Part shown: piece by piece, positions 34,499 to 43,261 of the stretch
How positions within the stretch are numbered: the stretch's first letter is position 1
How the letters are laid out: each line of letters starts with the position of its first letter
NCBI GenBank assembly: GCA_038237745.1
Contig: JBBRYJ010000004.1
Coordinates: 1-64,000 of the forward strand
Length of the DNA stretch: 64,000 nucleotides
Source of the DNA: DASQEH01 sp038237745
Lineage (GTDB): Bacteria > Actinomycetota > Actinomycetes > Propionibacteriales > Nocardioidaceae
Direction of reading: 5' to 3'
Notes under the pieces: model-generated
What the model saw: only the letters and a program-made list of their open reading frames with translations
Told to the model about the DNA's origin: nothing
Database searches by the model: none
Made by a program: the position numbers and the translations under genes

Positions 34499-34504
34499 CG
34501 GGCG

Positions 34505-35149
34505 GTGACGGTCTCCGGCGGTTATGCACCAGACCTACCCGCCGAGGAGCTGGCCTTCCAGCGCTTGTACGGCCCGTGGGACGCGTTCACCCCCGACCAG
34601 GCGCGTGAGGTGTTCGAACCGGTAGGCATCCGGTGGTGGATAGCGGGTGGGTACGCCGTCGAGGCGTTCACCGGCGTACATCGCGAGCACGAGGACGTCG
34701 ATGCCTCCATCTTCCGCCGCGACGTCCCGGCACTCCGGGAGGCTCTCCAGGGACGCCTCCACCTCTGGTCGGTGGGGGAGGGGGCCTTGCGGCCGGTCTG
34801 TGACAGGTTCCCCGAGCCTGCTGAGGACGCCGACCAGATCTGGCTCCGCGAGCACGCATTGGCACCCTGGCGGGTCGATGTCGTCCTCAACCCGGACGAG
34901 GACGGTCGATGGGTGTCGAGGCGCGACCCGTCGTTCGTGGCACCTCTCGACGAGGTGACGTTCGACCGCGAAGGTATCCGCTACCTGCGCCCCGAGATCG
35001 CGTTGGCCTTCAAGGCCAAGCTTGCCCGTCCGAAGGACGAGCGCGACTTCGCTGCGGCGGTTCCGCTGATGAGCAGCGCGAGTCGCTCCTGGCTGGCCGA
35101 CTACCTCGCCCGGATCGAGCCGGAGCATTCATGGCGGCACCGGCTCTGA
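34505..35149 (+). CDS. Nucleotidyltransferase of the aminoglycoside 2''-adenylyltransferase-like family
   Basis: 214 residues. The motif WWIAGGYAVEAFTGVHREHEDVDASIFRRD carries the Gly-Gly and Asp-x-Asp metal site of ANT(2'')-like and MNT-like enzymes; its core is GGYAVEAFTG and EDVDASIF. A later WRVDVVLNPDEDGRWVSRRDPS segment and YLRPEIALAFKAKLARPKDERDF match chromosomal relatives called nucleotidyltransferase domain-containing protein. Resistance cannot be assumed; most such chromosomal genes are uncharacterised. Leaderless GTG start. Confidence 0.75.
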   Translation: MTVSGGYAPDLPAEELAFQRLYGPWDAFTPDQAREVFEPVGIRWWIAGGYAVEAFTGVHREHEDVDASIFRRDVPALREALQGRLHLWSVGEGALRPVCDRFPEPAEDADQIWLREHALAPWRVDVVLNPDEDGRWVSRRDPSFVAPLDEVTFDREGIRYLRPEIALAFKAKLARPKDERDFAAAVPLMSSASRSWLADYLARIEPEHSWRHRL

Positions 35150-35157
35150 GCGGGCAC

Positions 35158-35163
35158 TAGGCT
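35158..35163 (+). promoter_or_regulatory. -10 box upstream of the cysteine desulfurase-mnmA operon
   Basis: TAGGCT, then 9 nt, then ATG 35173. The leader would be 0-3 nt. Confidence 0.5.
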
Positions 35164-35172
35164 GGGGCGGAC

Positions 35173-36384
35173 ATGAGCATCCCATCCCCCGCGCGGCTGG
35201 CCTATCTCGACCATGCTGCGACGACACCGATCTACCCCGAGGTCGTCGAGGCGATGGCGAAACAGCTCGGGCGTCTAGGGAACGCGTCGGCTCTGCACGG
35301 CTCGGGGCGTTCAGCCCGCCGGGTGGTCGAGGAGTCGCGAGAGACTATCGCCGCGGCCGTCAACAGCAGACCGTCCGAGGTCGTGTTCACCTCCGGTGGC
35401 ACGGAGTCGGACAACCTTGCCTTGAAGGGCTTCTACTGGGCCCGCCGGAAGGCGGACCCTGCGAGGATCCGCATCCTGTCGACCGCCGTGGAGCACCATG
35501 CCGTCCTGGACCCGCTGCACTGGCTCGCGAGCGAGGAGGGAGCACAGGTCGAGCTTCTCCCTGTCGATTCGGACGGCCGGCTCGACGTGGATGCTCTGCA
35601 CGCGGCGGTCGAGCGTGATCCCTCGAGTGTCGCCCTGATCTCGGTGATGTGGGCGAACAACGAGGTCGGGACACTTCAGCCGGTCGACGAGGTCGTGGCG
35701 ATGGCCGCCCCCTACGCGATCCCCGTGCACTCCGACGCCGTACAGGCGCTTGGCCAGCTGCGCCTCGACTTCGCGGCATCCGGCCTCGACGCCATGACGG
35801 TGGCCGGGCACAAGATCGGCGGCCCGTTCGGGGTGGGTGCGCTCCTGCTGCGCCGGGAGGCAGAGCTGGTGCCGCTGCTTCACGGAGGAGGCCAGGAGCG
35901 CGACGTCCGGTCCGGAACCATCGACGCACCTGCGAGCGTCGGTTTCGCGGTCGCGGCAGAGCTCGCGGTCAAGGGTCAGCCCGAGCGGGCTCCCGCGCTG
36001 TCGGCTCTGCGCGACGAGCTGATCAGCCGTGTGCTCGGCGTCGTACCGGACGCACAGCTCAACGGACCACAAGGTGAGGCGAGGTTGCCGGGAAACGTGC
36101 ACCTGTCCTTTCCGGGATGCGAGGGGGACTCGCTGCTCATGCTGCTCGACGCCCAGGGTGTCGAGTGCTCGACCGGGTCGGCCTGCTCCGCAGGTGTGCC
36201 GCAGGCTTCGCACGTCCTGCTGGCGATGGGTCGGGAGGAGTCGATCGCCAGAGGGTCGTTGCGCTACTCGCTCGGGCACACGTCGAGTCGAGCCGACGTC
36301 GACCGGGTCGTCGAGGTCATCGGGCCTGCCGTCGAACGTGCCCGTGCGGCCGGTGTCAGCTCGACGGCCGGCCAGAGAGCGTGA
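35173..36384 (+). CDS. Cysteine desulfurase (IscS/NifS class)
   Basis: 403 residues. A PLP-dependent enzyme that moves sulfur from cysteine to a persulfide. Motifs are LDHAATTPIYPEV, FTSGGTESDNLALKG, EHHAVLDPL, the PLP-lysine in VAGHKIGGPFGVGALL, and the active-site Cys in CSTGSACSAGVPQASHVL. mnmA overlaps its stop as GTGA. The pair suggests it supplies sulfur to tRNA 2-thiolation, perhaps also Fe-S assembly. Confidence 0.94.
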   Translation: MSIPSPARLAYLDHAATTPIYPEVVEAMAKQLGRLGNASALHGSGRSARRVVEESRETIAAAVNSRPSEVVFTSGGTESDNLALKGFYWARRKADPARIRILSTAVEHHAVLDPLHWLASEEGAQVELLPVDSDGRLDVDALHAAVERDPSSVALISVMWANNEVGTLQPVDEVVAMAAPYAIPVHSDAVQALGQLRLDFAASGLDAMTVAGHKIGGPFGVGALLLRREAELVPLLHGGGQERDVRSGTIDAPASVGFAVAAELAVKGQPERAPALSALRDELISRVLGVVPDAQLNGPQGEARLPGNVHLSFPGCEGDSLLMLLDAQGVECSTGSACSAGVPQASHVLLAMGREESIARGSLRYSLGHTSSRADVDRVVEVIGPAVERARAAGVSSTAGQRA

Positions 36385-37469
36385 AGATCATCGCCGCGAT
36401 GAGCGGCGGAGTTGACTCAGCCGTCGCGGCCGCTCGTGCCACCGAAGCCGGCCATGACGTGACGGGAATCCATCTCGCCCTGTCGCGCAACCCGAAGTCG
36501 TACCGAAGTGGGGCTCGCGGCTGTTGCACGATCGAGGACTCCAACGACGCGCGACGCGCGGCCGACGTCATCGGCATCCCGTTCTACGTCTGGGATCTCA
36601 GTGACCGCTTCCACGAAGCCGTAGTCGAGGACTTCACCAGCGAGTATGCCGCTGGTCGCACGCCCAACCCGTGCATGCGCTGCAACGAGAAGATCAAGTT
36701 CGAGGCCGTTCTCGAGCGAGCGCTGGCCCTTGGTTTCGACGCCGTCGCGACCGGCCACTACGCCCGGCTCAGGATTGGGACCGATGGGCTGGTCGAGCTG
36801 CACCGGGCGGTCGATCCCGGCAAGGACCAGTCGTACGTGCTCGGTGTTCTTAGCCAGCGGCAACTGGCTCACTCGCTGTTTCCCCTCGGCGACACCAACA
36901 AGACCGATGTCCGTCTGGAGGCCGAACGCCGTGGGCTGTCCGTCGCCGCCAAGCCGGACAGCCACGACATCTGCTTCATCTCCGACGGTGACACGGCTGG
37001 CTGGCTGCGAGAGCGGCTCGGGACGGGCTCGGGTGACATCGTCGACGCGGGCGGCCAGGTGGTCGGCAGCCACAAGGGGACGTTCGGTTTTACCATCGGT
37101 CAGCGTCGCGGGCTGCATATCGATCGGCGGGCGGCGGACGGGAAGCCGCGCTACATTCTCGACATCGAACCAGTGTCGGGTCAGGTCACGGTGGGCTCAC
37201 GCGACGACTTGCGCGTCGACTTCATCTCCGGGACCCAGCCACGGTGGTGCGGTCAGATCCCTACCGGGGAGCTCGACTGCACAGTGCAGCTTCGGGCTCA
37301 CGGTGGAGAGCTTCGGGCGCGCGCCACGGTTGCGGCCGACTCGGTGGACATTGATCTGCTCGAACCGGCCAGCGGGGTCGCTTCTGGTCAGGCCGCGGTG
37401 CTGTACACCGACACCCGGGTTGTGGGGAGTGCCACGATCAGCAGGGCTCGGCGCGGGGTGGGCGTCTGA
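36381..37469 (+). CDS. mnmA: tRNA-specific 2-thiouridylase
   Basis: 362 residues. It thiolates U34 of tRNA-Gln, -Glu and -Lys. PP-loop AMSGGVDSAVAA, the first catalytic Cys in PNPCMRCNEKIKF, the second Cys in SHDICFISDGD, and the C-terminal FTIGQRRGLHI region and beta-barrel all fit. GTG 36381 overlaps the desulfurase stop. The longer upstream reading is an out-of-frame image of the desulfurase. Confidence 0.95.
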   Translation: MKIIAAMSGGVDSAVAAARATEAGHDVTGIHLALSRNPKSYRSGARGCCTIEDSNDARRAADVIGIPFYVWDLSDRFHEAVVEDFTSEYAAGRTPNPCMRCNEKIKFEAVLERALALGFDAVATGHYARLRIGTDGLVELHRAVDPGKDQSYVLGVLSQRQLAHSLFPLGDTNKTDVRLEAERRGLSVAAKPDSHDICFISDGDTAGWLRERLGTGSGDIVDAGGQVVGSHKGTFGFTIGQRRGLHIDRRAADGKPRYILDIEPVSGQVTVGSRDDLRVDFISGTQPRWCGQIPTGELDCTVQLRAHGGELRARATVAADSVDIDLLEPASGVASGQAAVLYTDTRVVGSATISRARRGVGV

Positions 37470-37782
37470 AACTGCCGGATGGTTCCCGCGGCTTTCCCCC
37501 CGCGTATGCCTACGCGCTGCCTGATCTCAGGACCGCACGAATCGGCGTGGCTAGGCGGCGGCGATCCCGACCTTGTTGGGTACCCCGTGTGGTCGACGAG
37601 GTGTTGGTGAGAGTCCTGGTGGAACTCGATCTTCTTGGCCAGGACCGGCAGCGGCGGCAGTCCTCAAGTCCCTCGATCCGCTTGCGGAGAACAAGCGTTA
37701 TCAGCGTCATTGCATCAGATCACACCGGCTGAGCCGGCGAAATTCGGTTTCGACTGCGTCGAACGCTCCTTAGCCTTCGGGG
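37470..37782. other. 313-bp spacer without a recognisable gene
   Basis: Between mnmA and the acetyltransferase. Small ORFs exist on both strands (for example the minus frame 37510-37710), but none has a familiar motif, a good start site or actinobacterial codon bias. Its base composition looks less G+C-rich than the flanking genes, though I did not count it. It may hold the remains of a decayed gene. The last 12 bp contain the -10 box of the following gene. Confidence 0.5.
37771..37776 (+). promoter_or_regulatory. -10 box of a leaderless acetyltransferase transcript
   Basis: TAGCCT, then 6 nt, then ATG 37783. Confidence 0.6.
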
Positions 37783-38682
37783 ATGGAGCTGCGCCTCTTC
37801 GACGACCCGAGCGAGTTCCTTGCCCTCGCCGGTGATTATCTGTCGGCGCAGCCGGTGGTCAGCACTGTGGTGACGACGGTCGCCGAGCGGATCGCACGCG
37901 AGAGAGCCGCCGGAGTCCCGTGGCCAGATGGTGTGCCGTGTTGGTTCGCCGCGGGGCTCGACGGCGAAGTCGTCGTCGGGGCCGCGATGCGCACGGCGCC
38001 GTTCGGTTCCTACCCGCTGTTCCTGCTGCCGATGCCGGAAGACGCGGCGAGGGGGCTGGCGCACGTCCTCCTCGACCGCGGTGAGTCCGTGAGCGCCGCG
38101 AACGGAGCGCTGCCTGCGACGCAGGTCTTCTGCGACGAGCTGGCCCTTCACACCGGTCGGTCGACCACGGTCGACCGGCATACCCGACTGTTCGAGCTCG
38201 GCTCCTTGACCGAGCCTCGGCCCGCCGTCGGCAAGCTGCGGCCGGCGCGCTCAGACGAGGAGCAGCTGGTGCTGCGTTGGTACGAGGCGTTCATGGCCGA
38301 CGCCGACGAGCAGGCGGGCCGGGCACGGGGGAGCAGCGCGCACGAGGCCCCCGGACCCGGCGTCATCCGTCGCAACATCGCTGAGGAACGTGTCTTCGTC
38401 TGGGAAGACGGGACGGGCCAGCCGGTCAGCGTCGTCGGTGCGAGCATCCCGGTATACGGCGTGAGTCGGGTCGGTCCGGTGTACACGCCGCCGGCCGAGC
38501 GCAGGAAAGGCTATGCGAGCAACGCAGTCGCCGAGGTGTCGCGGCAGCTCGTGGCCGACGGTGCGCGGACGTGCTTGTTCACCGACCAGGCCAACCCGAC
38601 GTCCAACAAGATCTACCAGCAGCTCGGCTACCGCGCCGTCGTAGACATGGTGCAGATGCTCCTCGAGCCGGTCGGTCGTTGA
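37783..38682 (+). CDS. GNAT family N-acetyltransferase
   Basis: 299 residues. The N-terminal half is a degenerate acetyltransferase-like domain (MELRLFDDPSEFLALAGDYLSAQP). The C-terminal half holds the acetyl-CoA-binding GNAT core: IPVYGVSRVGPVYTPPAERRKGYASNAVAEVSRQL (R/Q-x-x-G-x-A type loop; core ERRKGYAS), then FTDQANPTSNKIYQQLGYRAV. The target is unknown. A stand-alone, leaderless gene. Confidence 0.82.
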   Translation: MELRLFDDPSEFLALAGDYLSAQPVVSTVVTTVAERIARERAAGVPWPDGVPCWFAAGLDGEVVVGAAMRTAPFGSYPLFLLPMPEDAARGLAHVLLDRGESVSAANGALPATQVFCDELALHTGRSTTVDRHTRLFELGSLTEPRPAVGKLRPARSDEEQLVLRWYEAFMADADEQAGRARGSSAHEAPGPGVIRRNIAEERVFVWEDGTGQPVSVVGASIPVYGVSRVGPVYTPPAERRKGYASNAVAEVSRQLVADGARTCLFTDQANPTSNKIYQQLGYRAVVDMVQMLLEPVGR

Positions 38683-38744
38683 ACCGCTACCGGTCGTGGG
38701 CCACGGAGCATCGGTTCTCCGCACGCCCTGGTTCTTGCCTCGAC

Positions 38745-38750
38745 TAGGGT
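38745..38750 (+). promoter_or_regulatory. -10 box of a leaderless MetE-like transcript
   Basis: TAGGGT, then 7 nt, then GTG 38758. An alternative GTG at 38752 is too close to the box to be a start. Confidence 0.6.
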
Positions 38751-38757
38751 CGTGCCC

Positions 38758-39756
38758 GTGAGCAACCGCGCCACGGGCATCGGCTCGATGCCCGGCGACG
38801 ACTTCGAAGACAGCGTCCAGATCGTGCTCGGCGAGGTAGGGGATCTCCCTTTCCTGCCCGAGCTGCCAGAGCGGGGTGCGTCGGGTTCGATGGTGGGGCG
38901 GACCCTCGGGCTCATCAACGACCTCGGGTCGGATCTGCAGCCGGCAGGCTGGCGGTTGACCGATGCACCCGGAGCAGACCAGAGACGCGCACGATCCTTG
39001 CTGGCCCAGGACTTGGACACGGTGGAGGAGCTCACCAGCGGGCGGGCCGCGACCTTCAAGGTTCAGGTGGTTGGGCCTTGGACGCTCGCCGCCACGGTCG
39101 AGCGCCCGAGAGGCGACAAGGTGCTCGCCGACCATGGCGCGCGGCGCGACCTGGCGCAGGCACTCGCGGAGGGGGTACGTGAGCACGTGGCGACCGTGCG
39201 GCGGCGCCTCGACGGTGCCGCGGTCGTCGTCCAGCTCGACGAGCCCGCCCTTCCTGCCGTTCTCGCTGGCGCGATCCCGACGGCGAGCGGGTTCTCCAGG
39301 CATCGGTCGGTCACTGCGGCTGATTGCGCGGCCACTGTGCAATGGCTCGACGACGCGATCGTCACGTCGGGCGCCACCAGCGTCGTGCACTGCTGCGCTG
39401 CAGACGTGCCCTTCGCGGTACTGCGAGAGACCTCCGTCGGTGCCGTCTCATTCGACCTCTCCCTTCTCACCCGGCAGGAGTACGACGACGTTGCCGGCTG
39501 GATAGATGCCGGGCGAGATGTATGGCCCGCGATCGTGCCTTCGGTGGAGCCCGAGGGTCGGGCACCAAGCGAAGCCGACCTCACTCGCCGATTGCTCACC
39601 TGGTGGTCCGCACTGGGGTTCTCGGAGGGCGCGAGCATTCCCGACTGCACCGTGACGCCGACGTGCGGACTGGCGGGTGCTTCGCCCGGCTGGGCGCGGC
39701 AGGCACTGAACCTGTCCGAACGGGTGGCCCGCAACCTGTCGGCAGAGCCGGCGTGA
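38758..39756 (+). CDS. MetE-like (cobalamin-independent methionine synthase C-terminal domain) protein
   Basis: 332 residues, corresponding to the catalytic C-terminal half of MetE only. Starts VSNRATGIGSMPGDDFEDSVQIVL. Conserved parts include VQVVGPWTLAATVE, VVVQLDEPALPAVLAG, and a VVHCCAADVPF / CTVTPTCGLAGASPGW pair that supplies the His and Cys ligands of the zinc site. Short homologues of this kind lie just upstream of ligA in many actinobacteria, as I recall; the methyl donor is not established. Confidence 0.85.
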   Translation: MSNRATGIGSMPGDDFEDSVQIVLGEVGDLPFLPELPERGASGSMVGRTLGLINDLGSDLQPAGWRLTDAPGADQRRARSLLAQDLDTVEELTSGRAATFKVQVVGPWTLAATVERPRGDKVLADHGARRDLAQALAEGVREHVATVRRRLDGAAVVVQLDEPALPAVLAGAIPTASGFSRHRSVTAADCAATVQWLDDAIVTSGATSVVHCCAADVPFAVLRETSVGAVSFDLSLLTRQEYDDVAGWIDAGRDVWPAIVPSVEPEGRAPSEADLTRRLLTWWSALGFSEGASIPDCTVTPTCGLAGASPGWARQALNLSERVARNLSAEPA

Positions 39757-39841
39757 CCTGCCCACGGTGCATTCGGGCGAGGTGCCCTAGGCTTTCCCAC
39801 AAAGCCGCACTGCGGTTCCTGCTCAGTCAAAGGATGAAGAC

Positions 39842-40522
39842 ATGACTGTTCGCCGTGTCGGCCTTGGTATCGGCGCCATCTTGCTCACCGGTCTCGTCTC
39901 CGACCCCGCGTTGGCACACGCCGCGACAATCGTGATCCACGGCACCATCGGTCCCGACCGACTGGTCGGGACCGATGCAGGCGAGGAGTTCCGGGCTGGG
40001 GCCGGAGACGACCTGGTGTCTGCCCGCGGCGGAGCTGACGAGGTGTTTGCCGGTCTGGGCGACGACACCGTCTACGGGGGCGACGACGCCGACGGCTTGC
40101 GCGGCAAGGCTGGTGGCGACCTCCTTCTTGGCCAAAATGGGGCGGACGCGCTCGTCGGAGGATCCGGAGACGACCTCGTCGCGGGTGGAGAAGGAGACGA
40201 CTTCGTCGGCAGCCCCTTCACCAAAGTGAGCACCTTGGGCAACGACACCCTCCGGGGTGGCCCTGGCACGGATGTGCTGATCGAGGGCCAAGGAAATGAC
40301 GTGCTGCGTGGCGGTGGGAACGCCGGCACCGAGTCCTTCGCACCGGGCTCCGGAGCCGACGTAGTGTTCGGCGGAGCGGGAGACGACGAGGTGTTCCTGC
40401 GACACGATGGGTCGAAAGATGTGATCGACTGCGGGGCGGGCAACGACACGGTGACGTATGGTGCGGCGGGCGTCGATCCCCCCGACGTGCTCTCTTCATG
40501 CGAGACGGTGTCCCTCCGCTGA
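39842..40522 (+). CDS. Secreted RTX-type (hemolysin-type calcium-binding repeat) protein
   Basis: 226 residues. Signal peptide of about 27 residues (LGIGAILLTGLVSDPALAHA). The rest is a series of GGxGxDxU-like repeats (RAGAGDDLV, AGLGDDTVYGGDDADGL, GGSGDDLVAGGEGDDFV, GGAGDDEVF, CGAGNDTVTYG), which would form a Ca2+-bound parallel beta-roll. A Cys near each end of the last repeat block (IDCGAGNDT and LSSCETV) could make a disulfide. The start ATG follows AAAGGATG. There is no catalytic domain, so it may be a binding or structural cell-surface protein. It overlaps ligA by 25 bp. Confidence 0.85.
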   Translation: MTVRRVGLGIGAILLTGLVSDPALAHAATIVIHGTIGPDRLVGTDAGEEFRAGAGDDLVSARGGADEVFAGLGDDTVYGGDDADGLRGKAGGDLLLGQNGADALVGGSGDDLVAGGEGDDFVGSPFTKVSTLGNDTLRGGPGTDVLIEGQGNDVLRGGGNAGTESFAPGSGADVVFGGAGDDEVFLRHDGSKDVIDCGAGNDTVTYGAAGVDPPDVLSSCETVSLR

Positions 40523-42633
40523 GCCGAGAGGCCGAGACGAACGCACTACAGCTGGAGCCAACCCCGACCGCCTCGCGAGAGCGCCACGCCGAGCTCTCCG
40601 AGCTGATCGAGGCTCACCGTTGGCGGTACTACGTGCTGGACACTCCGAGCGCCAGCGATGGCGAGTTCGACCTGCTGATGCAGGAGCTGGAGTCGCTGGA
40701 GGCCGAATTCCCGGAGCTGCGCACGCCTGACTCGCCGACGCAGAAGGTGGGGGGCGCCGTCTCGACGCTGTTCACGGCTGTTGACCACGCCGAGCGGCTG
40801 CTGAGTCTCGACAACGCGTTCTCCGACGACGAGCTGACCTCATGGTCCGCCAGGCTCTCCCGTGACGGTGCCGGTGACGCCGAGCTGCTGTGTGAGCTGA
40901 AGGTGGACGGCCTGGCCATCAACCTGACCTATGAGGGTGGGCGACTGGTGCGTGGCGCCACCCGCGGCGACGGGCGTACGGGCGAGGACGTCACACCCAA
41001 CGTGCGCACCATCGAGTCGGTGCCAGACCGGTTGGCTCCCTCGGCCGACTACCCGGTCCCTGAATTCTTGGAGGTACGCGGAGAGGTGTTCTTCGAGGTT
41101 CGCGAGTTCGAGAAGCTCAACGAGGCGCTCGTCGAGGCGGGCAAGGCGCCGTTCTCGAACCCGCGGAACTCCGCGGCCGGCTCGCTGCGCCAGAAGGACC
41201 CGCGCGTGTCGGCGACCCGCCCGCTACGGATGGTCTGTCACGGGATCGGTGCGAGACGAGGCTTCGAGCCGTCGCGTCAGTCCGAGGCGTACGCGGCACT
41301 GGCGGCCTGGGGACTCCCTACGAGCGACCGCGCAAGGGTGTTGCCCGACCTGGACGCCGCTCGGGGGTACGTCGAGTACTACCGCGAGCACCGACATGAC
41401 GTCGAGCATGAGATCGACGGCGTGGTGATCAAGGTCGACGAGGTGTCACTGCAGCGCCGGCTCGGGTCGACCTCGCGGGCGCCGCGGTGGGCGATCGCGT
41501 TCAAGTACCCACCGGAGGAGGTCACGACGAAGCTGCTCGACATCGACGTCAACGTCGGGCGGACCGGGCGCGTCACCCCCTTCGGGCGGATGGAGCCGGT
41601 ACGCGTGTCCGGGTCGACGGTGGAGCTCGCCACCCTGCACAACGCCTCGGAGGTGAAGCGCAAAGGCGTGCTGATCGGAGACACGGTGGTGCTGCGCAAG
41701 GCGGGCGACGTCATACCGGAGATCGTCGGCCCGGTGGCCGAGCTCCGCACCGGGGACGAGCGAGCCTTCGAGATGCCTACCGAGTGCCCGTCCTGCGGCA
41801 CGACCCTTGCCCCGGCCAGGGAAGGCGACGCCGACCTACGGTGCCCGAACGCGCGCACGTGCCCTGCCCAGCTTCGGGAGCGGGTCTTCCATGTGGCGGG
41901 GCGTGGAGCCTTCGATGTCGAAGGTCTAGGCTTCGAGGCCGCGTCGGCCCTCCTCGACGCGGCCGTGATCGTCGACGAGGGGGACCTGTTCGGTCTGGAC
42001 CAGCAGGCTCTGCTCGACGTTCCGCTCTTCACGAAGCAGAACAGCGAGCTCAGCGCCAATGGTGCACGTCTGCTGACCAACCTCGAGCGGGCCAAGGACC
42101 AGCCGTTGTGGCGGGTACTTGTGGCGCTGTCGGTACGCCACGTGGGTCCCACCGCCGCACGCGCCCTGGCCGCGGAGTTCGGGTCACTGGAGGCGATCGA
42201 GGCGGCATCGGTGGACGAGATCGCCGGCGTCGACGGCGTCGGGTCGACGATCGCCGACGCCCTCGTCGAGTGGTTCGAGGTCGACTGGCATCGAAACCTG
42301 GTCGAGAAGTGGCGGGCGGCGGGAGTCAGGATGGCGGACGAGCGCGACACCTTGGTGCCTCGTACTCTCGAGGGCCTCTCGATCGTCGTCACCGGCTCGC
42401 TGGGCAGGTGGTCCCGCGACCAGGCCAAGGAAGCCATCGTGGCGCGAGGAGGGAAGGCGAGCGGATCAGTGTCGAAGTCCTCGGCGTTCGTTGTCGTGGG
42501 CGAATCACCGGGGTCGAAGTACGATAAGGCCGTGTCTCTCAATGTGCCCATCCTCGACGAGGACGGCTTCGCAGTGCTGCTGGCCGACGGCCCGGAGGCG
42601 GCACGCGAGACCGCTCAGGTCGGTGAGCCGTGA
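40498..42633 (+). CDS. ligA: NAD-dependent DNA ligase
   Basis: 711 residues with domain Ia (about 28-90), the adenylation domain with active-site Lys135 (CELKVDGLAINL), RGEVFF and the NPRNSAAGSLRQKDP and EIDGVVIKVD motifs. Then the OB fold, the zinc finger (CPSCGTTLAPAREGDADLRC plus CPAQ), a helix-hairpin-helix region (VDEIAGVDGVGSTIADAL), and a C-terminal BRCT (TLEGLSIVVTGSL). It is essential for Okazaki-fragment joining. The start ATG 40498 lies inside the 3' end of the RTX gene and has no strong Shine-Dalgarno, so translational coupling is likely. A later start is not excluded. Confidence 0.95.
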   Translation: MRDGVPPLSREAETNALQLEPTPTASRERHAELSELIEAHRWRYYVLDTPSASDGEFDLLMQELESLEAEFPELRTPDSPTQKVGGAVSTLFTAVDHAERLLSLDNAFSDDELTSWSARLSRDGAGDAELLCELKVDGLAINLTYEGGRLVRGATRGDGRTGEDVTPNVRTIESVPDRLAPSADYPVPEFLEVRGEVFFEVREFEKLNEALVEAGKAPFSNPRNSAAGSLRQKDPRVSATRPLRMVCHGIGARRGFEPSRQSEAYAALAAWGLPTSDRARVLPDLDAARGYVEYYREHRHDVEHEIDGVVIKVDEVSLQRRLGSTSRAPRWAIAFKYPPEEVTTKLLDIDVNVGRTGRVTPFGRMEPVRVSGSTVELATLHNASEVKRKGVLIGDTVVLRKAGDVIPEIVGPVAELRTGDERAFEMPTECPSCGTTLAPAREGDADLRCPNARTCPAQLRERVFHVAGRGAFDVEGLGFEAASALLDAAVIVDEGDLFGLDQQALLDVPLFTKQNSELSANGARLLTNLERAKDQPLWRVLVALSVRHVGPTAARALAAEFGSLEAIEAASVDEIAGVDGVGSTIADALVEWFEVDWHRNLVEKWRAAGVRMADERDTLVPRTLEGLSIVVTGSLGRWSRDQAKEAIVARGGKASGSVSKSSAFVVVGESPGSKYDKAVSLNVPILDEDGFAVLLADGPEAARETAQVGEP

Positions 42634-42827
42634 CCTACCCGCCCGGACCCGACCATGTGCATGCTCGCGGACAGACCAGCAGGCCGCCGGACATCGACAC
42701 CACCGGGATACCGAGCGACGCGAACGGAAACGAGGCGTTCGTCCTGCTGATGGGCGTCGGCCTCGCGTTGCTTGCCCTCCTCTTCACTCTGGGATGGGTC
42801 GTATTCCACCATCTGCAGGCACTCTGA
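42630..42827 (+). CDS. Small membrane protein, 65 aa
   Basis: GTG start overlapping the ligA stop as GTGA. A hydrophilic N-terminal 35 residues precede one transmembrane segment (AFVLLMGVGLALLALLFTLGWVVF). No named family is recognised. The tight coupling with ligA supports that it is translated. Confidence 0.65.
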   Translation: MTYPPGPDHVHARGQTSRPPDIDTTGIPSDANGNEAFVLLMGVGLALLALLFTLGWVVFHHLQAL

Positions 42828-42906
42828 GAGTCGTAGTGTCGGGCCTCTGATCCGGCGCCAAGCCCGCTCGCTCGGCCACGGCCGCGGGCTCGATGCACCA
42901 CTCCCC

Positions 42907-42912
42907 TAAGAT
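42907..42912 (+). promoter_or_regulatory. -10 box of the leaderless gatCAB transcript
   Basis: TAAGAT, then 7 nt, then ATG 42920. Confidence 0.6.
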
Positions 42913-42919
42913 TGCGGCC

Positions 42920-43261
42920 ATGCCCGGCCCCGCTTACCCCTCTGAGGCCACGCCCTCAGATGGCAGGACGATCACTCGCGAGGAGGTCGCGCATCTCGCC
43001 CGGTTGGCCCGCATCGACCTCACCGACGACGAGCTCGACCATCTTGCGCCTCAGCTTTCGGTGATTCTCGAATCAGTGGCGTCGGTCAGCACCGTGGCCG
43101 CCGACGACATTCCGCCGACCTCTCACGCCCTGCCGCTACAGAATGTCTTCCGTCCCGACGAGGTGCGCTCCAGTCTGACGTCCGAAGCAGCCCTCGCGGC
43201 TGCTCCCGCCGTCGAACAGCAGCGTTTCAGCGTTCCGAGGATTCTGGACGACGAGCCGTGA
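42920..43261 (+). CDS. gatC: Glu-tRNA(Gln)/Asp-tRNA(Asn) amidotransferase subunit C
   Basis: 113 residues. The motif ITREEVAHLARLARIDLTDDELDHLAPQLSVIL is the GatC hallmark (core EVAHLARLARIDLTDDE), with the PLQNVFRPDEVR and FSVPRIL segments at the C-terminus. It wraps around GatA/GatB as a stabiliser. The start at 42920 is behind the leaderless box; a longer in-frame start lies upstream but carries no support. It overlaps gatA by 4 bp. Confidence 0.94.
   Translation: MPGPAYPSEATPSDGRTITREEVAHLARLARIDLTDDELDHLAPQLSVILESVASVSTVAADDIPPTSHALPLQNVFRPDEVRSSLTSEAALAAAPAVEQQRFSVPRILDDEP

Noticed and set aside
34505..35149. Aminoglycoside resistance gene
   Set aside because: Family-level similarity only. 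No mobile element or other resistance gene is nearby, so it is annotated as a nucleotidyltransferase of unknown substrate.
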